A DNA stretch of 64,000 nucleotides, from assembly GCF_001514065.1 (NCBI RefSeq), contig NZ_KQ948423.1, positions 434,001-498,000 of the forward strand. The letters are read 5' to 3'. The position numbers and the translations under genes are program-made. The notes beneath the pieces are model-generated. The model searched no databases and had not been told where the DNA came from. It saw nothing but the letters and a program-made list of their open reading frames with translations. Each line of letters begins with the position of its first letter. Position 1 is the stretch's first letter. Shown here piece by piece: positions 55,861 to 64,000 of the stretch. Origin of the DNA: Streptomyces antibioticus (GTDB lineage: Bacteria > Actinomycetota > Actinomycetes > Streptomycetales > Streptomycetaceae).

Positions 55861-55909
55861 ACAACTTCCGTCTCCCCACGGCTATTCCACGGCCGCGAGG
55901 CTCTTGCCC

Positions 55910-57367
55910 ATGGCGATCGACACCGCATCCACAACCACCACCGGCACCGAGACCGGCACCGTCCCCGCACCACGGCTCTCGCACCGCGACAAGCTCGTCC
56001 TCTTCGTCCTGTGCGCGGCCCAGTTCATGGTCGCCCTCGACTTCTCCGTCCTCAACGTCGCCCTGCCCGTCCTCGGCGCGGACCTCGGCATGAGCCAGTC
56101 CGCACTCCAGTGGGCGGTCACCGCGTTCGCGCTGCCGTCCGGCGGCTTCCTGCTGCTGTTCGGCCGGATCGGCGACCTGTACGGCCGCCGCAGGCTGTTC
56201 CTCACCGGCCTCGCCCTGTTCGGCGCAGCCTCGCTCCTGGCGACGTTCGCCTGGGACCCGGCGTCGTTCCTCGCCGGACGCGCACTGCAAGGTGTGGGCG
56301 CGGCGGCCATCGTGCCGACCGGCATGTCCCTGCTCACCACGACCTTCCCCGAGGGCCCGGCCCGTGACCGCGCGCTGGGCATCTCCGGCACGCTGCTGTC
56401 CCTCGGCTACACCGTCGGCATGGTGGCCGGCGGCGTCCTCACCGACGCCTTCGGCTGGCGCTCCACGATGGGCCTGCTGACCCTGTTCGCGCTGCTCGTC
56501 CTGCCGCTGGCGCCCGGCCTGCTGCCCGAGTCCCGCACCCCGGACCGCCCCCGCCTGGACATTCCCGGCGCGGTCACCGTCACCGGCGGTCTGCTCTCCC
56601 TGATCTACGCCCTGTCGACGGCCGCCGACCACGGCTTCGGACGCACGGACGTCATCATCACCCTGGTGGCGGGCCTCGCCCTCCTCACCGCCTTCGCGGT
56701 CGTCGAGTCCCGCGCCGCGGCCCCGCTGGTGTCGCTGCCGATGCTGCGCCGCCGCACGGTGGCGTGGGGCAACCTGGGCGGTCTGGTCACCTTCTCGATG
56801 ATGTCGACGATCGTCTTCGTGCTGACCCTGTACCTCCAGGAGGTCCTGCACCTGTCGGCCTTCGAGACCGGCCTCGTCTTCGGTGTGCAGGGCGTGCTGT
56901 CGGTGGTGGCGGGCGTGTACACCCCGAAGGTGATCGGCCTGCTCGGCGGCGCCCGCCGCACGCTGGTCGTCTCCCTCACCGGCCAGGGCGTCCTGATCGC
57001 CGCGCTGCTGGGCCTCGGCGAGGGCAACGCCTCGGTCTGGCTGGCCGTCGCCGCCGTCTCGCTGGCCAGCATGTTCCACCTCGGGGCGATCATCTCGTAC
57101 GGCCTGACCGTCACCTCGGGCGTCCCGGACGAGGAGCAGGGCCTGGCGACCGGCCTGGTCACCTCGACCCAGCAGGTGGGCATCACGGTCGGCATCCCGC
57201 TGCTCGGCGTGCTGGCGACGACCGCCGGTGACCTGCTGTCCGGGGTCCGCACGGTCGTCGCGATCGACGCGGCGGTCGTCCTGGCCACCGCCGCCCTGGT
57301 CGCCGTGGGCCTGCGGACCCGCCGCCGGTCAGGGGCGGTCGAGGCGGAGGCGCTCGGCGCGCGGTAG
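55910..57367 (+). CDS. DHA2-type MFS drug exporter (third of three)
   Basis: 485 residues, about 14 membrane helices. LDFSVLNVALPVLGADLGMS and FGRIGDLYGRRRLFLTG match exporter motifs D1 and A; GYTVGMVAGGVLTDAFGWRSTM is motif C. ATG at 55910 with GAGG nine bases upstream. Divergent from the MmyB-like regulator with a shared palindrome. Its 3' end overlaps the convergent MmcQ-like gene by 39 bp. Substrate unknown. Confidence 0.88.
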   Translation: MAIDTASTTTTGTETGTVPAPRLSHRDKLVLFVLCAAQFMVALDFSVLNVALPVLGADLGMSQSALQWAVTAFALPSGGFLLLFGRIGDLYGRRRLFLTGLALFGAASLLATFAWDPASFLAGRALQGVGAAAIVPTGMSLLTTTFPEGPARDRALGISGTLLSLGYTVGMVAGGVLTDAFGWRSTMGLLTLFALLVLPLAPGLLPESRTPDRPRLDIPGAVTVTGGLLSLIYALSTAADHGFGRTDVIITLVAGLALLTAFAVVESRAAAPLVSLPMLRRRTVAWGNLGGLVTFSMMSTIVFVLTLYLQEVLHLSAFETGLVFGVQGVLSVVAGVYTPKVIGLLGGARRTLVVSLTGQGVLIAALLGLGEGNASVWLAVAAVSLASMFHLGAIISYGLTVTSGVPDEEQGLATGLVTSTQQVGITVGIPLLGVLATTAGDLLSGVRTVVAIDAAVVLATAALVAVGLRTRRRSGAVEAEALGAR

Positions 57368-57688
57368 ACCGGCCACGACCAGGTCGTACGAGTCCTCCAC
57401 GAGCTCCCGGACCAGCCGGTCCGGGAGCTCGCCGTCGACCGTGACGGTGTTCCAGTGCCGCTTGTTCATGTGGTAGCCGGGGATGATCAGGCCGGGGTGG
57501 TCGGCGCGCAGCCGGACCGCGTCCTCCGGGTCGCACTTGAGGTTGACCGTCAGGGGGCGGTTGTCCAGCCAGGACAGGGCGAACATCTTGCCCAGCACCT
57601 TGAAGACCGAGATCTCCGGCGAGAAGGGGAAGTCCTCCACGGCCGCGTTGAAGGAGAGACAGAGGGCGCGCAGCTCCTGCGGGGTCAC
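57329..57688 (-). CDS. MmcQ/YjbR-family protein
   Basis: 119 residues. A CyaY-like fold family of double-wing DNA-binding-like proteins; signature FPFSPEISVFKVLGKMFALSWLDNRPLTVNLKC and PGYHMNKRHWNTVTVDG. Function not established. GTG start overlapping the CorC-like gene stop by four bases (GTGA), so it is the last gene of the phoH-ybeY-corC operon. Confidence 0.85.
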   Translation of the reverse strand: MTPQELRALCLSFNAAVEDFPFSPEISVFKVLGKMFALSWLDNRPLTVNLKCDPEDAVRLRADHPGLIIPGYHMNKRHWNTVTVDGELPDRLVRELVEDSYDLVVAGLPRAERLRLDRP

Positions 57689-58974
57689 TCGTCCTCCTTG
57701 GGCACCTCTACCGGCTCCACCAGCACGGTCACGATCTTGTTCCGCCGGCCGGCCGCGGCCTCCGCCGTCAGCCGCAGCGCCCGCTCGTCGGGCAGGTCCA
57801 CGACGGCCGAGGCACCGGCGATCGGCACGCGCCCCAGCGCCTTCGCGAGGAGTCCGCCGACGGTCTCCACGTCCTCGTCGTCGTACTCGTCGAGGCCGTA
57901 CAGCTCGCCCAGGTCGGTGATGTCGAGGCGGGCGGTGACCCGGTAGCGGTCGTCGCCCAGCTCCTTCACCGGCGGCAGCTCGCGGTCGTACTCGTCGGTG
58001 ATCTCGCCGACGATCTCTTCCAGGATGTCCTCGATGGTGACGATGCCGGCGGTGCCGCCGTACTCGTCGATGACGACGGCGACGTGATTGCGGTCGCGCT
58101 GCATCTCGCGCAGCAGGTCGCCGGCGTTCTTGGTGTCGGGCACGAACACGGCGGGCCGCATGGCCGTGGAGACCAGCTCGCTCTCCGCGTCCCGGCTGAT
58201 GTGCGTCTTGCGGACCAGGTCCTTCAGATACACGATCCCGACGATGTCGTCCTCGCTCTCCCCGGTCACCGGTATGCGGGAGAAACCGGAACGCAGGGCG
58301 AGGGTGAGGGCCTGACGGATCGTCTTGTAGCGCTCGATGACGACGAGGTCGGTGCGCGGCACCATCACCTCGCGCACGAGGGTGTCGCCGAGTTCGAAGA
58401 CGGAGTGCACCATGCGGCGCTCGTCGTCCTCGATGAGCGACTCCTTCTCGGCGAGGTCGACCAGCGCACGCAGCTCCGCCTCGGAGGCGAAGGGGCCGCG
58501 GCGGAAGCCCTTGCCGGGGGTGAGCGCGTTGCCGATGAGGATCAGCAGGTTCGGGATCGGGCCCATGATCCGCGCGAGCGGCAGCAGGACGTACGCCGCC
58601 GCCGTCGCGGTGTTCAGCGGGTGCTGGCGGCCGATGGTGCGCGGGGAGACGCCGACGGCGACGTACGACACGAGGACCATGACGCCGATCGCGACCAGCA
58701 GGGCCTGGGTGGTGCCGTCGAACTCCTGGAGGCAGGCGTACGTGACCATCGCCGCCGCGGCCATCTCGCAGGCGACGCGGACCAGCAGCGCCACGTTGAG
58801 ATAGCGGGTCGGGTCGGCGGCGATCTGCGCGAGTTTGGCGCTGCCGCGCCGGCCGACGCGGACGGCCTCCTCGGCGCGGAAGCTGGAGACGCGCGCGAGG
58901 CCCGCCTCCGCGCAGGCGGCGAGCCAGGCGACGACGACCAGGGCGATCGCGCCGGAGACGAGGGGAAGGCTCAT
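57685..58974 (-). CDS. CorC/HlyC-type CBS-domain membrane protein
   Basis: 429 residues. N-terminal DUF21/CNNM membrane domain of about four helices (residues 1-190), then two CBS domains ([80 protein letters not shown]) and a C-terminal CorC_HlyC domain. Such proteins are linked to magnesium efflux or resistance. ATG at 58974 overlaps the ybeY stop by four bases. Confidence 0.92.
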   Translation of the reverse strand: MSLPLVSGAIALVVVAWLAACAEAGLARVSSFRAEEAVRVGRRGSAKLAQIAADPTRYLNVALLVRVACEMAAAAMVTYACLQEFDGTTQALLVAIGVMVLVSYVAVGVSPRTIGRQHPLNTATAAAYVLLPLARIMGPIPNLLILIGNALTPGKGFRRGPFASEAELRALVDLAEKESLIEDDERRMVHSVFELGDTLVREVMVPRTDLVVIERYKTIRQALTLALRSGFSRIPVTGESEDDIVGIVYLKDLVRKTHISRDAESELVSTAMRPAVFVPDTKNAGDLLREMQRDRNHVAVVIDEYGGTAGIVTIEDILEEIVGEITDEYDRELPPVKELGDDRYRVTARLDITDLGELYGLDEYDDEDVETVGGLLAKALGRVPIAGASAVVDLPDERALRLTAEAAAGRRNKIVTVLVEPVEVPKEDE

Positions 58975-59468
58975 GACACGGTCGGGGCCGGCGACGGACC
59001 CGTCAGGCCCTTCTCCGCCCTCCACCCATCCACGATCGCGGCCTGGAGGCCGAACATCTCGGCCTTCTCGTCCGGCTCCTCGTGGTCGTAGCCGAGCAGG
59101 TGCAGCACGCCATGGACGGTCAGGAGCTGGAGCTCCTCGTCCATGGAGTGCTGCGTCTCGGCGTCCTCACCCTGCTTCTTGGCCACTTCCGGGCAGAGCA
59201 CGATGTCGCCGAGCAGCCCCTGCGGGGGCTCCTCGTCGTCCTTGCCGGGCGGCCGCAGCTCGTCCATCGGGAAGGACATGACATCGGTCGGCCCGGGCAG
59301 GTCCATCCACTGGATGTGCAGCTGCTCCATGGCGTCGGCGTCCACGACGATCACCGAGAGCTCGGAGAGCGGGTGGATGCGCATCCGTGCGAGTGCGTAG
59401 CGGGCGATGTCGAGGATCGCCTGCTCGTCGACCTCGGTTCCGGACTCGTTGTTGACGTCGATCGACAT
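58971..59468 (-). CDS. ybeY: Endoribonuclease YbeY
   Basis: 165 residues. Metal motif [16 protein letters not shown] supplies the three zinc-binding histidines; the central [13 protein letters not shown] is typical. Acts in 16S rRNA 3' maturation and ribosome quality control. Lies 13 bp downstream of phoH and overlaps the CorC-like gene by four bases; phoH-ybeY-corC is a widely conserved order. Confidence 0.95.
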   Translation of the reverse strand: MSIDVNNESGTEVDEQAILDIARYALARMRIHPLSELSVIVVDADAMEQLHIQWMDLPGPTDVMSFPMDELRPPGKDDEEPPQGLLGDIVLCPEVAKKQGEDAETQHSMDEELQLLTVHGVLHLLGYDHEEPDEKAEMFGLQAAIVDGWRAEKGLTGPSPAPTVS

Positions 59469-59481
59469 GGTGCTGCGGTGT

Positions 59482-60561
59482 CTACTTCCCCTTGTGCCCG
59501 GCCCTGCCCCGGCCGCCCTTGGTGTCCTTGTGCGTGCCGTTCTCGGTGCCGTGCGTGCTGTCGTACTTCTCGTACGCGTCGACGATACGGCCGACGAGCT
59601 TGTGCCGTACGACGTCCTGCGACGACAGGCGGGAGAAATGGACGTCGTCGAGGCCTTCGAGGATGTCCTGGACCTGACGCAGACCCGACTTGGTGCCGTT
59701 GGGCAGGTCGACCTGGGTCACGTCACCCGTGATCACGATCTTCGAGTCGAAGCCGAGGCGGGTGAGGAACATCTTCATCTGCTCGGGAGAGGTGTTCTGG
59801 GCCTCGTCGAGGATGATGAAGGCGTCGTTGAGCGTACGGCCGCGCATGTACGCCAGGGGGGCGACCTCGATCGTGCCCGCGGCCATCAGCCTCGGGATGG
59901 AGTCGGGGTCGAGCATGTCGTGCAGCGCGTCGTACAGCGGGCGCAGGTAGGGGTCGATCTTCTCGTAGAGCGTGCCCGGCAGGAAGCCGAGGCGCTCGCC
60001 CGCCTCCACCGCGGGGCGGGTCAGGATGATGCGGTTGACCTGCTTGGACTGGAGGGCCTGCACCGCCTTGGCCATGGCGAGATAGGTCTTGCCGGTACCG
60101 GCGGGGCCGATGCCGAAGACGATCGTGTGCTTGTCGATCGCGTCGACGTACCGCTTCTGGTTCAGGGTCTTGGGGCGGATCGTCCGGCCGCGCGAGGAGA
60201 GGATGTTCTGGGTGAGCACCTCGGCCGGGGTCTCCTGGCCGTCGTTGGTGCCGTTCTCGCTCGCTCTGAGCATCGCGATGGAGCGTTCCACTGCGTCCTC
60301 CGTCATCGGCTGTCCGGTGCGGAGCACCAGCATCATCTCGTCGAACAGGCGCTGGACGATGGCCACTTCGGCGGCGTCGCCGACCGCGCTGATCTCATTG
60401 CCCCGGACATGGATGTCGGCCGCCGGGAAGGCCTTCTCGATCACGCGCAGCAGGGAGTCGCCGGACCCCAGCACGGTCACCATGGGGTGCTGGGCGGGGA
60501 CGGTGAACTGTGCTCTCGCCTGTCCCTGCGCGGGGGTGCGATCTGTGGGTGTCTGAGTCAT
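59482..60561 (-). CDS. phoH: PhoH-family ATPase
   Basis: 359 residues. Small N-terminal KH-like domain (residues about 25-110). ATPase core with Walker [11 protein letters not shown] and Walker [11 protein letters not shown]; a His/Lys-rich C-terminal tail. Predicted RNA-associated ATPase acting with YbeY. ATG at 60561; upstream in-frame codons are low-quality sequence with no ribosome-binding site. First gene of the operon. Confidence 0.93.
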   Translation of the reverse strand: MTQTPTDRTPAQGQARAQFTVPAQHPMVTVLGSGDSLLRVIEKAFPAADIHVRGNEISAVGDAAEVAIVQRLFDEMMLVLRTGQPMTEDAVERSIAMLRASENGTNDGQETPAEVLTQNILSSRGRTIRPKTLNQKRYVDAIDKHTIVFGIGPAGTGKTYLAMAKAVQALQSKQVNRIILTRPAVEAGERLGFLPGTLYEKIDPYLRPLYDALHDMLDPDSIPRLMAAGTIEVAPLAYMRGRTLNDAFIILDEAQNTSPEQMKMFLTRLGFDSKIVITGDVTQVDLPNGTKSGLRQVQDILEGLDDVHFSRLSSQDVVRHKLVGRIVDAYEKYDSTHGTENGTHKDTKGGRGRAGHKGK

Positions 60562-60819
60562 GGGCCGGCTCTGTAGGCCTTGCTCGTCCTCCTCGAAACG
60601 ACTCGCCCGCCACATGGGCGGCCTGGCGATTTCCAGGGTACGCCGGGGGACTGACAACGCCGAAGGCCTTTTCCGCCCGCGGGGACCGAGGGAGCGGGCG
60701 CCCTCGGTGCAGCGATGAGCCCTGCATACGCCCCCCGCGCGCGTGGGGAGAATGCGCGCCGACACCGCTGCGCGCGCAGCGGGTTCTCGTCACGCCAGTC
60801 CGGGGAAAGCAGGTCGGCC

Positions 60820-61533
60820 GTGCTCTTGCGTCTGCCCACGTCCGTGTCCGAGGCACGCCAGTGCCTGTCCGAGGGAGCGATACCCGTCGGCGGAGCCACC
60901 CTCCAGTGGGCCGTCTGGCAACGGGACGGGTTCCCCCGGCAGGCGATGAGCCTGCGTGAGGTGCCGGAGGCGAATGTGCTCGGCGCCGGGGAACTGGGGG
61001 CGGCGGTGCTGTTGCACCGGGTCGACGAGCGGGTGCCGGAGGTGCTGCACCAGGCCGCCTCGCGGGTGGGCACCGGGGCGGTACGCCGCACCGCGACGGT
61101 CGGCGGCAACATCGTCGGCAGCACCCTGCGCTGTCTGCTGCCCGCCGCGCTGGTGCTGGACGCCCGCGCCACGGCCCTGGACCCGGAGGGCACCTTCGAG
61201 ACCGACCTCACCGAACTCACGGCGAAGCGCCCGCTCCTGCTGAGCCTGCGCTGGCGCGCTCCGCTGGCCAGCGGCTACCGCAAGCTCCCGGAGACCGGAG
61301 AGCCCCCGCTGGTGATCGCCGCGGCCGTGACCCCGGAGGCGGACGACAGGCCGGTGCTGCGGGTGGCGGTACGGGACGGCTACGACGTCCTGAGCGAGAG
61401 CGTCCCCTACGGCCCGGAGCCCGGCCTGGTCCTCGACGCCCTGGCCGCCACCCCGCTCGGCGCACTGCCGATGCCGGCCCGGGAGGCGGTGCGTGACCAG
61501 GTGACGGACGTCCTGGGCCGCACGTCCGCCTGA
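60820..61533 (+). CDS. Orphan FAD-binding subunit of the xanthine/CO dehydrogenase family
   Basis: 237 residues from a GTG at 60820. Residues about 20-30 (PVGGATLQW) and 90-100 (RTATVGGNIVGSTLR) match the two FAD pyrophosphate loops of the medium subunit (CoxM/XdhB type), and the C-terminal part resembles its CO-dehydrogenase flavoprotein domain. The expected Fe-S and molybdopterin subunit genes are absent on both sides: phoH lies upstream and a PfkB kinase downstream. Function without partners unknown. The 258-bp gap before it has no gene. Confidence 0.72.
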   Translation: MLLRLPTSVSEARQCLSEGAIPVGGATLQWAVWQRDGFPRQAMSLREVPEANVLGAGELGAAVLLHRVDERVPEVLHQAASRVGTGAVRRTATVGGNIVGSTLRCLLPAALVLDARATALDPEGTFETDLTELTAKRPLLLSLRWRAPLASGYRKLPETGEPPLVIAAAVTPEADDRPVLRVAVRDGYDVLSESVPYGPEPGLVLDALAATPLGALPMPAREAVRDQVTDVLGRTSA

Positions 61534-61546
61534 CACCCGACCGCTC

Positions 61547-62689
61547 TCATGCCGACCGGCGGAACCCGATGGTCGGCACGGCCCGTCTCAGCGGCCACGG
61601 GCGGGGCTGTTCCGTCGGTACGAGTCCCGCCAGGAAGCCGTACCGCTGGAGGGCCTCGGGGTCCTGGCCCGGCAGTGACTGGACCTTGCGCCACCAGGCG
61701 CCGATCTCCGACCAGCCCGGTGCCGAGAGGGAGCCGCCGAACTCCTGGACGGAGAGCGCGGCCGTCAGCCCGGCGAAGGCGAGGCGGTCGGCGAGCGGCC
61801 AGCCCGCCAGCGTGCCGGTGACGAACCCGGCGACGAAGACATCACCGGCGCCGGTGGGATCGAGGGCCTCCACGGCGATGGCGGGCACCTCGGCGGACTC
61901 CCCGGTCCGCCGGTCGACCGCGTAGGCGCCCTCCGCGCCGAGGGTGACCACGGCGAGCGGCACATGGTCGAGGAGGGCGTGGGCCGCCTCGCGCGGGGAG
62001 GAGGTGCGGGTGTACCGCATGGCCTCCTCGGCGTTGGGCAGGAAGGCCTCGCAGTGTTCGAGGTCGGCGAGGCCCGCCAGGTCCCAGGCGCCGGTGTCGT
62101 CCCAGCCGACGTCGGCGAAGACGCGGGTGCCCTTGCTCGCGGCCTGGGCGATCCAGGGGGCGCGCTTGCCCGGGACCAGCGAGGCGACGGCGGCACGCGC
62201 GCGGGGCGGGCAGTCGGGCGCCGGCTCCTCCGGTGGCGGCTCGTGGCCGTGGGAGACCATCGTGCGCTCGCCCTCGTACGCCATCGAGACGGTGACGGGC
62301 GAGTGCCAGCCCGCGACCGTGCGCGACGGCGAGAGATCGATGCCCTCGCCCTGGGCCAGGGCGTCCCAGCAGTACTCGCCGTAGTGGTCGGAGCCGAAGG
62401 CGGCGGCGAGGGAGGTCCTGAGGCCCAGGCGGGCGAGCGCGGTGGCCATGTTGGCGACACCGCCGGGGCTCGACCCCATCCCGCGCGCCCAGGACTCGGT
62501 CCCGCGCACGGGTGCGGAGTCGAGGCCGGTGAAGATGATGTCGAGGAAGACGGTGCCGGTGAGATAGACGTCCCAGGGGGGGTCGTCGGGGGTGCGCAGC
62601 GCGGCGAGCGGATCGACCTGGGCCTGACATTGCCCGGTCGCTCCGAAGTGCGACGGTCCCTTTCCGACGGATGCGCTGGACGCGATCAC
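61547..62689 (-). CDS. PfkB-family carbohydrate kinase
   Basis: 380 residues, ribokinase-like fold. N-terminal PfkB motif GSSPGGVANMATALARLG and C-terminal DPTGAGDVFVAGFVTG with the catalytic Asp. It phosphorylates a sugar or nucleoside; related genes occur beside sugar-acid genes. GTG start with AGGGAG six bases upstream. On the same strand as the downstream-strand neighbour encoding a glucarate-dehydratase-like enzyme, 74 bp apart, so co-transcription with it is possible. Confidence 0.87.
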   Translation of the reverse strand: MIASSASVGKGPSHFGATGQCQAQVDPLAALRTPDDPPWDVYLTGTVFLDIIFTGLDSAPVRGTESWARGMGSSPGGVANMATALARLGLRTSLAAAFGSDHYGEYCWDALAQGEGIDLSPSRTVAGWHSPVTVSMAYEGERTMVSHGHEPPPEEPAPDCPPRARAAVASLVPGKRAPWIAQAASKGTRVFADVGWDDTGAWDLAGLADLEHCEAFLPNAEEAMRYTRTSSPREAAHALLDHVPLAVVTLGAEGAYAVDRRTGESAEVPAIAVEALDPTGAGDVFVAGFVTGTLAGWPLADRLAFAGLTAALSVQEFGGSLSAPGWSEIGAWWRKVQSLPGQDPEALQRYGFLAGLVPTEQPRPWPLRRAVPTIGFRRSA

Positions 62690-62739
62690 GGGGCGCTCCC
62701 TGCGAGTGGTACGGATTCAGCCAGTCTGCACCACACCAC

Positions 62740-62757
62740 TGACAACAGGGGTGTCAA
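62740..62757 (-). promoter_or_regulatory. Small inverted repeat before the PfkB gene
   Basis: TGACA-N7-TGTCA at 62740-62756. Read on the minus strand the right arm gives TTGACA, a -35-like hexamer (62752-62757). No good -10 is visible at the proper distance. Possible promoter/operator of the kinase gene. Confidence 0.3.
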
Positions 62758-62763
62758 CACCGT

Positions 62764-64000
62764 CTACCAGCGCGGCACCCCCGGCGTCACCCACCCCGGC
62801 TCGGCGACCCGCATGGCCGCCGCGTCGTCCCGCTCCCGCAGTCCGCCGTCGTCGTCGGCCCACCGCTGGTGCAGCGCCCGCAGCCGCTCCCGGTCGACCT
62901 CGACCCCCAGTCCCGGCGCGTCGGACACGGCCACCTTGCCGCCCTCGAACACCAGCCGCTCGGTCAGCACGTCCTCCGACTGCCAGGGATAGTGCGAGTC
63001 GCACGCGTGGTGAAGGCCGGGCACGGTGGCCGCGACCTGCGTCATCGCGGCCAGCGAGATCCCCAGATGAGTGTTGGAGTGCATCGACACCCCCACCCCG
63101 AACGTCCGGCAGATCGCGGCGAGTTGCTGCGTGTTGCGCAGGCCGCCCCAGTAGTGGTGATCGGACAGCACCACCTGCACGGCCCCCTTCCCGAACGCCT
63201 CCGCGATCTCCGCGAACGTCGTCACGCACATGTTCGTGGCGAGCGGCACCCCGGTCCCGGCGGCCACTTCGGCCATGGCGGACGTACCGAGCGCGGGATC
63301 CTCCAGATACTCCAGGACGTCCCCGAGTTCCTCCGCCACTCTCAGCGAAGTGGCCACGGACCAGGCGCCGTTGGGGTCGAGCCGCAGCGGATGTCCGGGA
63401 AACGCCTCGGCGAGCGCCCGCACCGCGGCGATCTCCTCGTCCGGCGGGAACACCCCGCCCTTGAGCTTGAACGAGGTGAACCCGTACCGCTCCTTGAACA
63501 GCCGGGCCTGCGCCACGACCCCGGCCGGATCGAGGGCGGCCCCCCAGTCGTCCTTCTCCGCGGCGACGCCCGCCGGATGGCCGGCCCACTTGTAGAACAG
63601 GTAGGCGCTGTACTCGACGGCGTCCCGCACCTTGCCCCCGAGCAGCGCGTGCACGGGCAGCCCCAGCGCCTTGCCCAGCGCGTCGAGACAGGCGACCTCG
63701 AACCCGGAGACGACGGACAGCCGCAGCTTGTCGGCGGTCTGCACACCGCGCAGTCCGCCCACGTCGACCTGCCCGGAGACCCGCGTCTCGGCCACGGCCA
63801 CCTCGTCGGCGACCGCGAACAGGCCGTTCAGGTCGGACACCTGACGTCCGATCAGCTTCTCCGCGAACGGCCGTGCCAGCTCCAGGTACTTGGTGTCGCC
63901 GTACGTCTCCCCGAACCCCACCACCGCGTCGGCCGTCTCCACCTCGACGATCAGCCGGGGCGTGTACGGCTGGTGCACCCCCTGCGTGTTGAGCAGCGGC
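62764..64000 (-). CDS. gudD: Glucarate dehydratase-like enolase-superfamily enzyme (5' end outside window)
   Basis: At least 412 residues; the reading frame stays open to the window edge, so the start is missing. Enolase superfamily: FKLKGGVFPPDEE carries the catalytic Lys pair, metal ligands are in RLDPNGAW, LEYLEDP and LATNMCVT, and the catalytic His is in SMHSNTHLGISL. The N-terminal HQPYTPRLIVEVETADAVVGFGETYGDTKYLELA strongly resembles D-glucarate dehydratases. It dehydrates D-glucarate to 5-keto-4-deoxyglucarate in sugar-acid catabolism. A PfkB kinase gene follows on the same strand. Confidence 0.87.
   Translation of the reverse strand, partial: PLLNTQGVHQPYTPRLIVEVETADAVVGFGETYGDTKYLELARPFAEKLIGRQVSDLNGLFAVADEVAVAETRVSGQVDVGGLRGVQTADKLRLSVVSGFEVACLDALGKALGLPVHALLGGKVRDAVEYSAYLFYKWAGHPAGVAAEKDDWGAALDPAGVVAQARLFKERYGFTSFKLKGGVFPPDEEIAAVRALAEAFPGHPLRLDPNGAWSVATSLRVAEELGDVLEYLEDPALGTSAMAEVAAGTGVPLATNMCVTTFAEIAEAFGKGAVQVVLSDHHYWGGLRNTQQLAAICRTFGVGVSMHSNTHLGISLAAMTQVAATVPGLHHACDSHYPWQSEDVLTERLVFEGGKVAVSDAPGLGVEVDRERLRALHQRWADDDGGLRERDDAAAMRVAEPGWVTPGVPRW

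Overview
The window is GC-rich actinobacterial chromosome, almost certainly Streptomyces. Third codon positions are strongly G/C, GTG and TTG starts are common, coding density is high, and the core genes belong to families typical of that genus. From memory, the core order (ppdK, dusB, glyS, znuACB-zur, uppS-recO, leuA, M4 protease, era, CBS protein-ybeY-phoH) matches the conserved arm around SCO2494-SCO2539 of S. coelicolor. I could not run a comparison. I see no CRISPR array, rRNA, intact tRNA, complete insertion sequence or integrase.

Layout. 1-3300 is accessory: a ScoMcrA-type HNH nuclease, a DndB-like DGQHR protein and a divergent small membrane protein, with no dnd or dpd modification genes in view. 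It ends at a perfect 15-bp terminator stem behind ppdK (3402-6122). 6505-13097 is a carbohydrate and envelope block: ROK regulator, MGH-type glycoside hydrolase coupled to a glycogen-debranching-type glucosidase, then an LtaS-like membrane phosphotransferase. 13307-21169 holds dusB, two DHA2-type drug exporters flanking an MmyB-like regulator, a small CxxC protein, a TetR/aldo-keto reductase pair with a 15-bp inverted-repeat operator, and a LysE exporter. 21253-25898 holds glyS and the Zur-controlled zinc uptake operon with zur itself. 25902-29758 holds a YcxB-like protein, a secreted phytase-like phosphatase, uppS, recO and a small conserved protein.

30063-36256 has secreted hydrolases, a class A beta-lactamase with a Tat leader and an apparent ATC start, a PTP-type phosphatase with a TetR regulator, and a SnoaL-like/DapA-like pair. 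36282-41189 carries an MmpL transporter, histidine kinase and response regulator set with a perfect palindrome upstream, then a TerB-like protein. 41454-43303 is leuA with a leucine-rich leader peptide. 43519-44880 is a protealysin-like protease followed by its likely inhibitor, emfourin. 44939-49309 is a GH1 beta-glucosidase/sugar transporter pair, an epimerase and an MmyB-like regulator. 49306-54923 holds era, an amtB-PII operon with an 11-bp-periodic GlnR box, a WxL/DUF916-like secreted pair and a deaminase-fold protein lacking zinc ligands. 54943-60561 holds an MmyB/MFS pair and the phoH-ybeY-CorC-MmcQ operon. The end carries an orphan FAD subunit, a PfkB kinase and a glucarate-dehydratase-like gene cut by the window edge.

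The best candidate for something undescribed is the HNH nuclease + DGQHR protein + small membrane protein module at 183-3102. Other points worth a look are the orphan WxL-like pair lying antisense over the PII gene, the non-canonical start of the beta-lactamase, and the apparently leaderless, Zur-box-overlapping start of znuA.
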